Made by a program: the position numbers and the translations under genes
Notes under the pieces: generated by a model
Seen by the model: only the letters and a program-made list of their open reading frames with translations
What the model was told of the DNA's origin: nothing
Database searches by the model: none
Shown here: one piece after another, positions 18,740-27,633 of the stretch
Position numbering within the stretch: position 1 is the first letter of the stretch
How the letters are laid out: the number at the start of each line of letters is the position of its first letter
NCBI GenBank assembly: GCA_044348085.1
Contig: JBIKTM010000002.1
Span: 62,001 to 126,000, forward strand
Direction: 5' to 3'
Source of the DNA: Verrucolacustris sp044348085
GTDB taxonomy: Bacteria; Verrucomicrobiota; Verrucomicrobiia; Methylacidiphilales; Verrucolacustridaceae
Length of the DNA stretch: 64,000 nucleotides

Positions 18740-20236
18740 TTAATCTTTTACATTAACTAGGTTGCTTTTACCTGCAGTCGCACGAGTTAAGAATGAAAGA
18801 AACAGCATCGTACAAAGCCAAAGGAAAGCATTCTGTACAGCTGGATCAAGGCCATAGCAACTTAAGGTTAGATCGAACAAAATAATGGTAAAAAGAGATC
18901 CCCAAAACTTCGTTTTGTTATACAAGAGGCGAAGCATTACTATGAATAAGAAAAACAGCAGGGGCCCCAGCACACCTGCGAATAATATACTAATTCCGAA
19001 GGCCGTAAAAGGCTGTGTATTTAAAGATGTCAGAAGTTGTGCTATATCGCCAGAAATAAAAGGTTCATTTAATAGAATTTTTTCGAGTTGCATGCTGCTC
19101 ATATAATATGAGTCCGGAAAGGGGGTTCCAGGCAGCAGCAGGTTGAGAAGGTTCTCAAAGACATAGCGTGGCAAGGCTTTTACGGAATCTGTAAACCCGT
19201 TTTCAGAAAAGTTCGAGAAGATTAGAATATAGCGGTTGAAGGCAGCGGAAAGACGATCCGCTATGCTTTCTGCTAGTAAGGAGATTTGACCGATATTCTC
19301 CATTGTGAAGGCCCAAGCTGAAGAGATACTATATTGATCACTATAGTTTCGCACTAAACGAAAAAATAAGCCCATCACAAAGGCAAAGGGCAAGAAAAAG
19401 CATGAAATAATTGCCACTACTGGTGAAGGAAAGAAAATACTTTGCCTAGGAATTGACCCTAATAAAGCCAATGGATAAATTAGTCCAAAGCTAAATAATG
19501 AAATTAGTGATCCCTTGCTTCCACTAGTCGTCCTAAATACTATATATCCGATTGCTAAAAGAAAATATAAAAGTGTGGTTTTTTTTGTTGGGGCACTGTC
19601 TTGGGATCGACCTCTGTAGTGCAATATTAAGAAAAGGCCTGTGAATAGTGCAGCATCGTTAGTAATAAATCGAGAAAGCTCACCTATTATATTTCCAGAA
19701 ACTTTTGTAACGAATACCGAGAAAAGGTTGTCATATATCTCGCCATAGATAATTAATGCCATACCAACATATGGCGCAGTTTTGTATTTTAGAAATGAAG
19801 GCAAAGAAAACCCTTCTCGAGTTCTGATGGCAAGTATTTTAACCGCACAGAAGAATGAAATATAGAATATTGCTAACAATACTAACGCTTTTGTCAGAAG
19901 AGTCACAGAGGGGGTGAAGGGCTCAATAGATAGTCCAGTCGTAGGAAAATATTTTGGGTACTGGCAAGCCATAAATGTTACTGGCAGCTCAATATAAAAG
20001 ATACTGAAGGTTAGAAAAATCAGTACAAAAGGGTCGGTGGAACTGCGAAGTATCCAGCGAAAGGCCAGAATGAAAAGAGTGAAACCCAAGGCCGGTATCG
20101 TGACACAGCCTAATTGTCCAAATAGGAGAATGGCGATAGAAAATGCCACGACCATCATTAAACATATTCGATAATAATTTCTAAATAGTTTTGCGCAGGG
20201 AATCGCGTGCAAGACTTTATTTTTTGAAATATTCAT
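18740..20236 (-). CDS. wzy: Wzy-like O-antigen/repeat-unit polymerase
   Basis: This 498-residue protein is almost entirely hydrophobic, with about twelve membrane segments. There is a larger loop near residues 300-400 containing RLVRNYSDQY and a stretch of charged residues, the layout of Wzy and oligosaccharide repeat unit polymerases. Those enzymes join undecaprenyl-linked units on the periplasmic side. Sequence conservation in this class is very low, so the call rests on topology and context (initiating transferase and Wzz-like proteins in the same locus). The gene is visibly AT-rich compared with the genes at either end of the window. Confidence 0.75.
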   Translation of the reverse strand: MNISKNKVLHAIPCAKLFRNYYRICLMMVVAFSIAILLFGQLGCVTIPALGFTLFILAFRWILRSSTDPFVLIFLTFSIFYIELPVTFMACQYPKYFPTTGLSIEPFTPSVTLLTKALVLLAIFYISFFCAVKILAIRTREGFSLPSFLKYKTAPYVGMALIIYGEIYDNLFSVFVTKVSGNIIGELSRFITNDAALFTGLFLILHYRGRSQDSAPTKKTTLLYFLLAIGYIVFRTTSGSKGSLISLFSFGLIYPLALLGSIPRQSIFFPSPVVAIISCFFLPFAFVMGLFFRLVRNYSDQYSISSAWAFTMENIGQISLLAESIADRLSAAFNRYILIFSNFSENGFTDSVKALPRYVFENLLNLLLPGTPFPDSYYMSSMQLEKILLNEPFISGDIAQLLTSLNTQPFTAFGISILFAGVLGPLLFFLFIVMLRLLYNKTKFWGSLFTIILFDLTLSCYGLDPAVQNAFLWLCTMLFLSFLTRATAGKSNLVNVKD

Positions 20237-20240
20237 TGTT

Positions 20241-22088
20241 TTAGGAATAGTTGCGGATCTTTTTGGTCTTTAGATCTATCACAAGCAGTCTTTTCCATCT
20301 TTGCAGATCTTCAGACAGACAAAAGTAATCACGCTGCTTGTTTGCCTTTTCGACTGCAGATTTGAATAAACTTGCTTTTAACTGTTTGCCGGAAAATACA
20401 TAAGTGTTTTTGCTCAAACCCCGCAGAGGACTAAAGTTGAATCTGTTGCCATCCAGCATTGTTAAGATCTTTTTACCGGCCAAATACCCATCAACAGCGA
20501 TTGATGAAGCATTGCTGCAAAAGATTACATCCACGCTCTTTAGCAATTTCACAAGTTCACCCCTTTCAACCAACCTCTGCCACCGATGATATATCCCAGA
20601 ACTTAAGTCGGAGGCTGGGTGTGGGCGAACTACTATTTTCCACTTTTTTTGGATGGATGTGGTTGCTTCAGCAACCCATTCAAGTTGTATTTTTGTGTTA
20701 GTATCAAGTAAGTCTGTAGCAACCAGTAAGACGGATTTCTTATTAAGTTTTATGAAACTTTTATTTGTCACTTCATGTAACACTTTTGATTCACCCCTAT
20801 TTATAAATCGTAATGCTTCAACTTCAATGAGGCGATCCACTGGCCCTAGGCCCGTATCATAAGCCCTTCTGGCAGCAGGCCCATTAACTGCAACTTTATC
20901 TGGTTTTGGAAGCGTATTTTTATCATTGTTTTCAAAGGTCCTCGGGTCATAAAAATATCGAAGATCCCAAAATCGAATAGTTGTATGTGGGGTGCCAATG
21001 ATTTTTCCATGCCCATTCGACCTCCATGCGTGCAGTAGGGCGATTTCCCAAGGTTGATTTTCCTGAATATAGATTCCCATGCGTTGCTTGGGAATAGAAC
21101 ACAGAAATGCCTCGAGGGCGTTTAGCTGGCAAAGTACGCTGGCTGCTTCTTTTCCGTATAGCGACTTTTCCCAATCATTTTGTAGAATATGACTAAATGA
21201 AAATCGCGAACCTTGCGGGAAACAGACTGGAATTTTCCTTACAGGAAAACCCTTCCAAATAAGTCTACAAAAGTCGAATAGCGTTCGAAACAAACACTTA
21301 AGATCAAAATGGGCATCAATCAGGAAATGCTTTTCTGTTGTATTCTTATTAAGTTCGCCAATTACATTTTTCGCGCTGGTAGTATTCGGTGTTGCGTGGT
21401 GCTTGTAAAAGAAATGCCCCCAGTTCGCTTTTGAGCCAAGGTTTCGGATTAGGTTCGGGAGCTTCGTCCAATAGCTGGATTGAAACGTTACGCTATTAGC
21501 TGATGGCTTATTAAAATGTGTGAGAATGTCAAACAACATAATTCCTTCATGAAATGCGTCTCGCGCCGTTACACCTTGTCGCTGAAGGGGCAATCGACGC
21601 ATATAGTACAGGAAAGCCGAGCAGAATCCTACAAGAGGTTCTGAGACACGATTCATAATAAAACGCCAATTCACAGATGTTGACAAGCAGGGTTTTAATA
21701 GGGTGACCTCAAATTCACGTTTCTTCTTGATACACCATGAACGGAATTCATATGCGAGTTCCGAATCGGGAGTTACAACTTTGATTTTTCGGACATTGGG
21801 AGAACGACAAATATCTTCACATGCCAGCAGCCGAATGGCGTGATAGATATTTGGCGATGCTGCATAGGTACATTTCTGGGCTAGTAATGTCATCCACCAG
21901 AAACTGAACCCTGGTCGAATTTCAAGGTAATCTACGATTCGCTTTCCTTTGACCTTTGTCTCTCCCAGATCATAAATCCACGCCAAGTAACGAGCGCGCA
22001 GACTTTCAGCGTTGTCTTCAACAAGACATGGGATAGATACAACACCGTTGCGCCCCTTTGTGTCGTAATTGCGCCAGAGAACTGTCAA
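20241..22088 (-). CDS. Surface carbohydrate biosynthesis protein, LIC13510-like (start unclear)
   Basis: A 615-residue protein begins, at a TTG, TVLWRNYDTKGRNGVV. It contains RYLAWIYDLGE early and, in the C-terminal third, VVRPHPASDL and VIFCSNASSIAVDGYLAGKK, which resemble the donor-binding part of CDP-glycerol and capsule GT-B transferases. It recalls the poorly characterised family of surface-carbohydrate proteins seen in Leptospira O-antigen loci; that match is from memory. The frame stays open upstream to just after the kdsB-like stop and encodes VLIWDSDGEPPEGNW, which looks like real protein, but no ATG or GTG is there. The true start may be a CTG near 22160. Confidence 0.65.
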   Translation of the reverse strand: MTVLWRNYDTKGRNGVVSIPCLVEDNAESLRARYLAWIYDLGETKVKGKRIVDYLEIRPGFSFWWMTLLAQKCTYAASPNIYHAIRLLACEDICRSPNVRKIKVVTPDSELAYEFRSWCIKKKREFEVTLLKPCLSTSVNWRFIMNRVSEPLVGFCSAFLYYMRRLPLQRQGVTARDAFHEGIMLFDILTHFNKPSANSVTFQSSYWTKLPNLIRNLGSKANWGHFFYKHHATPNTTSAKNVIGELNKNTTEKHFLIDAHFDLKCLFRTLFDFCRLIWKGFPVRKIPVCFPQGSRFSFSHILQNDWEKSLYGKEAASVLCQLNALEAFLCSIPKQRMGIYIQENQPWEIALLHAWRSNGHGKIIGTPHTTIRFWDLRYFYDPRTFENNDKNTLPKPDKVAVNGPAARRAYDTGLGPVDRLIEVEALRFINRGESKVLHEVTNKSFIKLNKKSVLLVATDLLDTNTKIQLEWVAEATTSIQKKWKIVVRPHPASDLSSGIYHRWQRLVERGELVKLLKSVDVIFCSNASSIAVDGYLAGKKILTMLDGNRFNFSPLRGLSKNTYVFSGKQLKASLFKSAVEKANKQRDYFCLSEDLQRWKRLLVIDLKTKKIRNYS

Positions 22089-22170
22089 CCAATTCCCTTC
22101 GGGTGGCTCGCCATCACTATCCCAGATTAGGACAGTTGTCTGCTTGAAGATTTTTGTCAGGACAGTTTTT

Positions 22171-22923
22171 TTAAAGGGGCGGCATTATCGCCATGATTTT
22201 TTCAAGGCGGTGAAGATCTTGCGGAGTATCCACTGAGTAGGTCGCGTGCTTGGTTGGAACCATGCGAATCTTCATTCCATGCTCCAAAATCCGCATCATG
22301 TCCACCGATTCAGCAACTTCGAGCGGAGTGGGTGTCAATCGGGTATAATCCAATAGGAAGTCTCGGCGGAATGGAATGACGCACACCTGCTTGCCCATCG
22401 GAATCCTGTCGATCTTGCACCGGGTTGGAATAGGTTCGCGGGAAAAATAAAGGGCATTCCCCTCAAGATCACAGACGACCTTGATACAGTTTCGATCTTC
22501 AAACTCTTCTATATCGTCAACCCTACCCAACAAATTAGTAATCTGAATCCTTGAGTTGGTCAACATCGGTGCTAACGCTTCATCAATCATTTCAGGGTGC
22601 GTCATCGGTTCATCTCCTTGCACAAGCACCACAATATCATACTTTGTCCTGTTCATTTTTTCTATTATGCTCAGTGCTTCTGCGCAACGATCTGAAGCCC
22701 TCTCATGTTGGTCACTTGTCATGACCGCAGTCCCACCAATCGATTCAATGTAATCAAAGATCTCCTTGTCACATGTCGCGACCGCAGTCGCAGTGAGCTG
22801 TGCAGATTTCGAGACACGTTCAAAGACATGACCGATCATGGGTTTGCCAAGGATACGAGCCATTGGCTTGCCGGGGAATCGACTACTGCCCATACGGGCG
22901 GGTATAAGAGCGAGAATTTTCAA
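22171..22923 (-). CDS. kdsB: KdsB-like CMP-sugar-acid cytidylyltransferase
   Basis: A 250-residue cytidylyltransferase begins KILALIPARMGSSRFPGKPM, the CTP-binding loop of KdsB. It also has VLVQGDEPM for the Mg-binding Asp and SVDTPQDLHRLEKI at the C-terminus, which is typical of KdsB. KdsB activates 3-deoxy-2-ulosonic acids such as Kdo with CTP. In this operon it follows an epimerase, methyltransferases and an HpcH/HpaI aldolase rather than kdsA/kdsD/kdsC, so its substrate may not be Kdo. The ATG start at 22923 gives the family N-terminus. Confidence 0.88.
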   Translation of the reverse strand: MKILALIPARMGSSRFPGKPMARILGKPMIGHVFERVSKSAQLTATAVATCDKEIFDYIESIGGTAVMTSDQHERASDRCAEALSIIEKMNRTKYDIVVLVQGDEPMTHPEMIDEALAPMLTNSRIQITNLLGRVDDIEEFEDRNCIKVVCDLEGNALYFSREPIPTRCKIDRIPMGKQVCVIPFRRDFLLDYTRLTPTPLEVAESVDMMRILEHGMKIRMVPTKHATYSVDTPQDLHRLEKIMAIMPPL

Positions 22924-22946
22924 GAGAGTAGACTTATAGGTGGTGT

Positions 22947-23864
22947 CTATATTTGTGCTTTTGCTGCGGTTAGAAATATCTGCAACCCGCGATTAAGTTG
23001 TATGGTTGCCTCAAATCCTAAAAGTCCTCTCATTGCATCAGTATTTGAATAGATTCCAGATTGATCACCCATGGTTGAGCTACTGATAAAGGAGGTACTG
23101 TTAGGGAGTAGATTATGAATGTGTTTGAGCAGTTCACTAATGCTTGTACGAATTCCAGTGCCGATGTTAATTGCATTATTTAATGCTTCTCTTCGGGTAG
23201 ATGCACGATACCAGGCCTCAACAACGTCATCGATGAATATAAAGTCTCTGAATCGCTCTAGACCACCCTTCACCTCAATCCGACCAGAAACCAAAGCTTG
23301 CGCTAAGTAAATACTGACCATTCCCTGTCGCAAGTTTCTTAGATCCTGTCCAGGTCCATACACATTGAACATTCTCATGGCAACGAACGGCAATTTGTTT
23401 TGATATATGCGAAGATAATTTTCTGAGCAAAGTTTACCTGCTCCATAGCATGACAGCGGTTTTGGATGATGAGATTCGGTTGTCGGGGCATCTGGCACTG
23501 CTCCATACACAGACATTGAACTAGCATAAATAATTCGCTCAGCGCGAATCTGGATTCCATAATCTATTAGCCGCAATGTTGAAACCACATTCATTTCAAG
23601 ATCAGCGACAGGATCGTCGAAACTTATTTCACCAGATGACTGACCCGCGAGATGTAGGATTTGTCGGCAGTCAGTCGGAAGACACTTAATCGTAGCCGGA
23701 TCCTTGAGATCTCCTTGGATGAATTTAACCCCGTCCGGAATGTTCTCACGTTTTCCGCCAGAGAGGTCGTCGACACCCACAACCGAGTATCCCTCGGCAA
23801 GAAAACGCCTAGCAACATGAGAGGCTATAAATCCCGCAACACCAGTAATAAGGACTTTTGTCAT
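22947..23864 (-). CDS. NAD-dependent UDP-sugar 4-epimerase-like protein
   Basis: This 305-residue extended SDR begins VLITGVAGFIASHVARRFLA with the TGxxGxxA/G loop. DDLSGGKRENIP forms the ribose-binding strand, and SSMSVYGAV followed by CYGAGKLCSENYL gives the Ser and the YxxxK catalytic pair. VYGPGQDLRNLRQGMVSIY and the DFIFIDDVVEA motif match GalE/WbpP-type epimerases. It likely inverts or otherwise alters a nucleotide sugar. It lies 23 bases upstream of the KdsB-like gene and 10 bases downstream of a methyltransferase. Confidence 0.85.
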   Translation of the reverse strand: MTKVLITGVAGFIASHVARRFLAEGYSVVGVDDLSGGKRENIPDGVKFIQGDLKDPATIKCLPTDCRQILHLAGQSSGEISFDDPVADLEMNVVSTLRLIDYGIQIRAERIIYASSMSVYGAVPDAPTTESHHPKPLSCYGAGKLCSENYLRIYQNKLPFVAMRMFNVYGPGQDLRNLRQGMVSIYLAQALVSGRIEVKGGLERFRDFIFIDDVVEAWYRASTRREALNNAINIGTGIRTSISELLKHIHNLLPNSTSFISSSTMGDQSGIYSNTDAMRGLLGFEATIQLNRGLQIFLTAAKAQI

Positions 23865-23874
23865 ATTGATTGGC

Positions 23875-24906
23875 TTAACCCTTCGTGATAATCCCGATCA
23901 GTGTGTCGCATTTACCTTCACGAATAAGTGTCTGCTTGTAGAAATTATTGAGCTCTGGTCCAAAGATCTTAGAAAATCGATCCATACCTCCAGGCTTGCC
24001 ATCACGCGCCCAGATAAGGTGATTCGACAAATCATAGCGTTGATCAAATTCAATTTCGTACGACGCCCCTAGTTGATCGAGCAAAAAGCGTAATGACTTT
24101 TCACTAAAATACCAAGGGTGTGCTACTGACCAATAAAATCGCTCAAATGCCGGTATGTCGTAGACGGAGTGAAGGGGGTCGGCAACATTGGGAATTTCAA
24201 AGACTAGTTTTCCGCTCGGCCTTAAAAGGTCTAATAATGATTTAAGAAACTGCAGTGGCTTACTAATATGCTCCAGAACAAAGAAATGCTGGATAAAATC
24301 AAATTGTCGCTTTGGTGATTCTAAAACAAGCTTTTCAATAGAGCTATACACCTGAATGCCTTGTTGTCGCACAAAGTCACCAAAAAGACCAGAAGGCTCG
24401 ACTCCGACACAGGTATGCCCATTTTTCATAAGTGGGTACAACATAAAGCCTGATGAACAACCGACTTCTAAGACGCTCGCGTTTTGTGGCAAATGAAAGC
24501 TCACATATTTCATTCGTCGAATGCGAGTTGGCTCATTAGCTTTGATGTGACTCTCACACCCCTGCCATCCTCCGCTCGCACCGCTTCTTCCTTCCATAAA
24601 ACCCTCAAACTCAGCACTGTAGAATTTTGCTTCCTCTTCGGGAGTTAATCCAGGGTACTGATAGCGAACATCGCAATGCCGACAATGGAAAAAGGCGCTC
24701 TTTTTGTACCTATCGCCATAGACATGACGCGTAACAACTTTCTGAGCCTTTTTGTCGGCATTACAAAGTGGGCAGTTCGCTGGTATCGTCAAATGTAACC
24801 TTTCAGGGTTTGCTAACAGGAGATTTAATGTCCTACGGGCATTGGCAAACAACCCACATATGACTTGAGCGGCCTTGCTCTGAAATGAAAGTTTGCCATA
24901 ACTCAC
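23875..24906 (-). CDS. Zinc-ribbon class I SAM methyltransferase (first of pair)
   Basis: A 343-residue protein has a four-cysteine ribbon, C45/C48 (CPLC) and C75/C78 (CRHC), then a Rossmann methyltransferase domain with VLEVGCSSGFMLYPLMKNGH. FIQHFFVLEHISKPLQFLKS forms the post-III region. Such proteins occur in glycan and C-methyltransferase (NDP-hexose) clusters. The GTG start at 24906 overlaps the upstream gene by 74 bases, which is unusually long, so the true start may be an internal TTG near 24852. It is a distant paralogue of the next gene. Confidence 0.78.
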   Translation of the reverse strand: MSYGKLSFQSKAAQVICGLFANARRTLNLLLANPERLHLTIPANCPLCNADKKAQKVVTRHVYGDRYKKSAFFHCRHCDVRYQYPGLTPEEEAKFYSAEFEGFMEGRSGASGGWQGCESHIKANEPTRIRRMKYVSFHLPQNASVLEVGCSSGFMLYPLMKNGHTCVGVEPSGLFGDFVRQQGIQVYSSIEKLVLESPKRQFDFIQHFFVLEHISKPLQFLKSLLDLLRPSGKLVFEIPNVADPLHSVYDIPAFERFYWSVAHPWYFSEKSLRFLLDQLGASYEIEFDQRYDLSNHLIWARDGKPGGMDRFSKIFGPELNNFYKQTLIREGKCDTLIGIITKG

Positions 24907-25807
24907 GCTCGGAGGGTGTTGCTTGGTGAATAAAGGACTTCCAGAATCTATCTTTTATTTTTTTTCGGTTGTTCGCAAGGATATCGAGATCCAGTTTTCC
25001 TGGAGTGCTAATTTCCAGCACTTTCATTTGCATTCTTTCAAGAAAGATCTTTATGGAAATTGGATTAAAGAAATTCAAGTGTTGGAGTGAAATTGAATTT
25101 GACTCATCCCAGAGGGCTCGAATATCAACACCAGTTCCAGATAATGTCGTAAATATAAAAATATCTCCTGAGCGCATAAGCGAGTATAAACGATCAATAA
25201 AGAAGCTTGGGTCATGAAGATGCTCAAATAGCTCAAAACTAATAAATGCTTTTGGACTTTTAGATAAGTCAGTACGTTTGACTTTTTCTAGGAATTGCTG
25301 GATAACAGTAAATCTTTTTTGACGGCAAATCTCAGCTAAGTCTGGACCTGGCTCAATAATGACCACCGAAGACCCGCTTATCTTCTGATATTCCTCAGCA
25401 AAGATTCCATACCCCCCCCCAATATCAACTATTTCCAGTTTTTTAAGTTGGTACCGATCAAGAATCGATTGCACTTCAAGTGCTTTGGGTTTCCATAACC
25501 GCGCGCGACGTGCAGTTTCTGTTGCCTTGTAGAAAGTTGTCGCGAAATATTTCGAAGAATCTGAATTCTGGTAGTACTTGAAAAAAGCCTCTGCTTTAGG
25601 TCTGGGGCTTGCATAAATAGTTTGGCAATTTGGACATTCATCATAAGAAAACCCATGTTTTTTGAAGACAAAAACTCCATCACGACGACAGGCAGGACAG
25701 GAAATTTTATTCTTTGCTCCAACGCCGAAATATTTATCCGCGTCTAATGATGCCAGACGCAGATACTCGTCAAATATGGCTTGCGGCCTGATGTCCTCTT
25801 CCTTCAC
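24833..25807 (-). CDS. Zinc-ribbon class I SAM methyltransferase (second of pair)
   Basis: This 324-residue protein repeats the layout of its neighbour. A ribbon with C37/C40 (CPAC) and C58/C61 (CPNC) is followed by IVDIGGGYGIFAEEYQKISG as the SAM-binding loop and then FISFELFEHLHDPSFFI. It starts at GTG 25807, overlapping the aldolase stop as GTGA (25804-25807), so it is coupled to the aldolase. A role in methylating a sugar or sugar acid is inferred from context; the substrate cannot be deduced. Confidence 0.8.
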   Translation of the reverse strand: MKEEDIRPQAIFDEYLRLASLDADKYFGVGAKNKISCPACRRDGVFVFKKHGFSYDECPNCQTIYASPRPKAEAFFKYYQNSDSSKYFATTFYKATETARRARLWKPKALEVQSILDRYQLKKLEIVDIGGGYGIFAEEYQKISGSSVVIIEPGPDLAEICRQKRFTVIQQFLEKVKRTDLSKSPKAFISFELFEHLHDPSFFIDRLYSLMRSGDIFIFTTLSGTGVDIRALWDESNSISLQHLNFFNPISIKIFLERMQMKVLEISTPGKLDLDILANNRKKIKDRFWKSFIHQATPSERELWQTFISEQGRSSHMWVVCQCP

Positions 25808-26577
25808 AAATTTCTTTTAATTTTTGGAGAAGAGCTCGTCGACCATAAAAACATAGCATCCGTCGAGTAAACTACAAACTGATAGCCTTCTTGAATCCGA
25901 TTGTTGATGTCTCGAATTTCTGGTGTGATGACATGAATACCGGATGGAACTTTATTTTTTCGGCATATGCTCCTAATTCTTTGCATCGTTTTTTTGAAGG
26001 CAGGATGTTCGAATCTACCGGTCAGCCCCATTGAGGCCGACAAATCATAAGGCCCTATCAAAATTGCATCCAGTCCCTCAACCGAGAGTATTTCTTCTAA
26101 GTTATCAACCGCCCGCGTGTGTTCTATCATAGCTACCAACAAAGGGGCCTGAGCCTCTTCGCGATAAGTTTCAAAATTCTTGCCAAAGAGATTCGCTCGG
26201 GAAAACCCAACACCACGTGTTCCTGCTGGCGGCCAGCAACTTGCGTTTCTCACTTCTATTAATTGTTCGCCCGTTTCAACCATAGGAACGATCACTCCCC
26301 CAGCTCCCGCATCGAGCACCTGCTTACACTCTTTCGCATCCCCTCGGGCTAACCGAACAAGTGGTAATGTGCCACCAAGCTCCAAAGCACGGAATAAATC
26401 GGGTAACTGCGCCACAGTGATTGATCCGTGTTCCATATCAACCGCCACCCAGTCGTACCCAGCATTCCCCATGATTTCAGCCACGGATCCGTGAGGGATT
26501 TGCATCCAGCTTCCTATACTACACTTTCCTTTATCCATTTTTGTTCGAATAGCACGGATTCCTTTGATTTTGTTCAT
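25804..26577 (-). CDS. HpcH/HpaI family pyruvate aldolase/lyase
   Basis: A 257-residue TIM-barrel protein contains WVAVDMEHGSITVAQLPDLF, VRLARGDAKECKQVLDAGAG, GVIVPMVETGEQ and ILIGPYDLSASMGL. These are the active-site strands of HpaI/GarL/YfaU class II aldolases, which use divalent metal and pyruvate. The family reversibly joins pyruvate to an aldehyde, giving 2-keto-3-deoxy acids. It is unusual among polysaccharide genes, where PEP-dependent synthases normally make such acids. Its neighbours (KdsB-like cytidylyltransferase, 2-hydroxyacid dehydrogenase, methyltransferases) suggest it may build a sugar acid for the polymer. Confidence 0.87.
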   Translation of the reverse strand: MNKIKGIRAIRTKMDKGKCSIGSWMQIPHGSVAEIMGNAGYDWVAVDMEHGSITVAQLPDLFRALELGGTLPLVRLARGDAKECKQVLDAGAGGVIVPMVETGEQLIEVRNASCWPPAGTRGVGFSRANLFGKNFETYREEAQAPLLVAMIEHTRAVDNLEEILSVEGLDAILIGPYDLSASMGLTGRFEHPAFKKTMQRIRSICRKNKVPSGIHVITPEIRDINNRIQEGYQFVVYSTDAMFLWSTSSSPKIKRNL

Positions 26578-26725
26578 AATTTTTTGGGTTAGAAACGGAT
26601 GCCAGTTAGCCCTTTTTTATTAATTTTTATTATATTGATTCCCACGCAAAAGAAAGAAGGTTTGCCCATGCCTTGGTCTTTGCCTGATGGTTCCAAAATT
26701 TCCGTGAAAGACACTGCCGGTCGAT

Positions 26726-27556
26726 TTAATCTCGGACCCAAATCTGGTTATAAACTTCTCCAAAAGCAGAGTTGGCAATCATGGGAGCATGAAGCTTTGC
26801 CAGCAGGCGCAGGCCGGCTGCATTTAAGATCTGTTCGGCCTCCTTTCCTTGTTCTTCAAATCCATCATTGATCTCAATCAGCATTCCCCGGATTCGGGAC
26901 AGAACTCCTGAGCCACCGCGAAGAATGATGTGCTCAATTCCATCCACGTCCATTTTGATGAAGTCGGGAGCGGGAAGACGTAACAGGCTGATCCCCTCGT
27001 CCATGCTGATGCCCAAAGTGGGAAACGAGAAGATCTGGGCTAATGCTTGTCCATCCCAACCATAGTTCTGACCAAACGTGGAAAGCGCACCTCCCCATTC
27101 CGTGGTGGTCATTCGTAGTTGGTTCACCGCCAGCTTGTCGCTCAAGGCCAAAGGCACGATACTCACTCGCTCCTGTAAACTATTAAGAAAGAGGTTTCGA
27201 GCCAAAAGCTCCAGATTGAAGACGGAGGGCTCAAATGCGACTACTCGGCATTCCCTTTTTTTGGCCGCATAGATCGAGTAAAGACCCACATTGGCCCCGA
27301 CATCCCAGAGGGTACAACCTTGGGGCAAGTGGTCTATCCAGTCCAGGGTTTCCGGCTCCTTGGTGGCGAAACTTTTTGCCCGAAATCGGTTGATTCGGTT
27401 GGGGACTGCAAACCGGAGGCTCACTCCACGACTGGACACGCCTTGAGCCCTATCCATGCCGCCCTGGATGACCGCCTCAAGCACCGCTTCACCTATGCGG
27501 GTGGCACCGAAAAGCTGTGATGCTAAGGCAATTAGTTTTCGTAGGCGCTGTTTCAT
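26726..27556 (-). CDS. FkbM family SAM methyltransferase
   Basis: This 276-residue protein has a full FkbM domain: LWDVGANVGLYSIYAAKK (SAM loop), VVAFEPSVFNLELLARNL (acidic ribose strand) and FIKMDVDGIEHIILRGG (family signature). FkbM enzymes mostly O-methylate sugars or polyketides. It is the better conserved of the two FkbM-like genes in the window; the other is at 5164. It lies between the 2-hydroxyacid dehydrogenase and the aldolase, with about 150 bases on the aldolase side in which I see no gene. Confidence 0.88.
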   Translation of the reverse strand: MKQRLRKLIALASQLFGATRIGEAVLEAVIQGGMDRAQGVSSRGVSLRFAVPNRINRFRAKSFATKEPETLDWIDHLPQGCTLWDVGANVGLYSIYAAKKRECRVVAFEPSVFNLELLARNLFLNSLQERVSIVPLALSDKLAVNQLRMTTTEWGGALSTFGQNYGWDGQALAQIFSFPTLGISMDEGISLLRLPAPDFIKMDVDGIEHIILRGGSGVLSRIRGMLIEINDGFEEQGKEAEQILNAAGLRLLAKLHAPMIANSAFGEVYNQIWVRD

Positions 27557-27633
27557 ATTTTAAATCTGAGTAGCTTCCTTAAAAGACATATCATCTTTGA
27601 TGCGGGCTGGCTGCAGGAAAGGGACAAGAACAC

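Noticed and set aside
22161..22175. Programmed frameshift at the A7 run linking the kdsB-like gene with the next gene
   Set aside because: The kdsB-like stop codon comes before the A run, so a ribosome reading that gene would terminate first; a weak start for the next gene is the simpler view.
26599..26871. Plus-strand frame of 90 codons after the aldolase gene
   Set aside because: Most of it is antisense to the FkbM gene and the free part has no motif or operon context.
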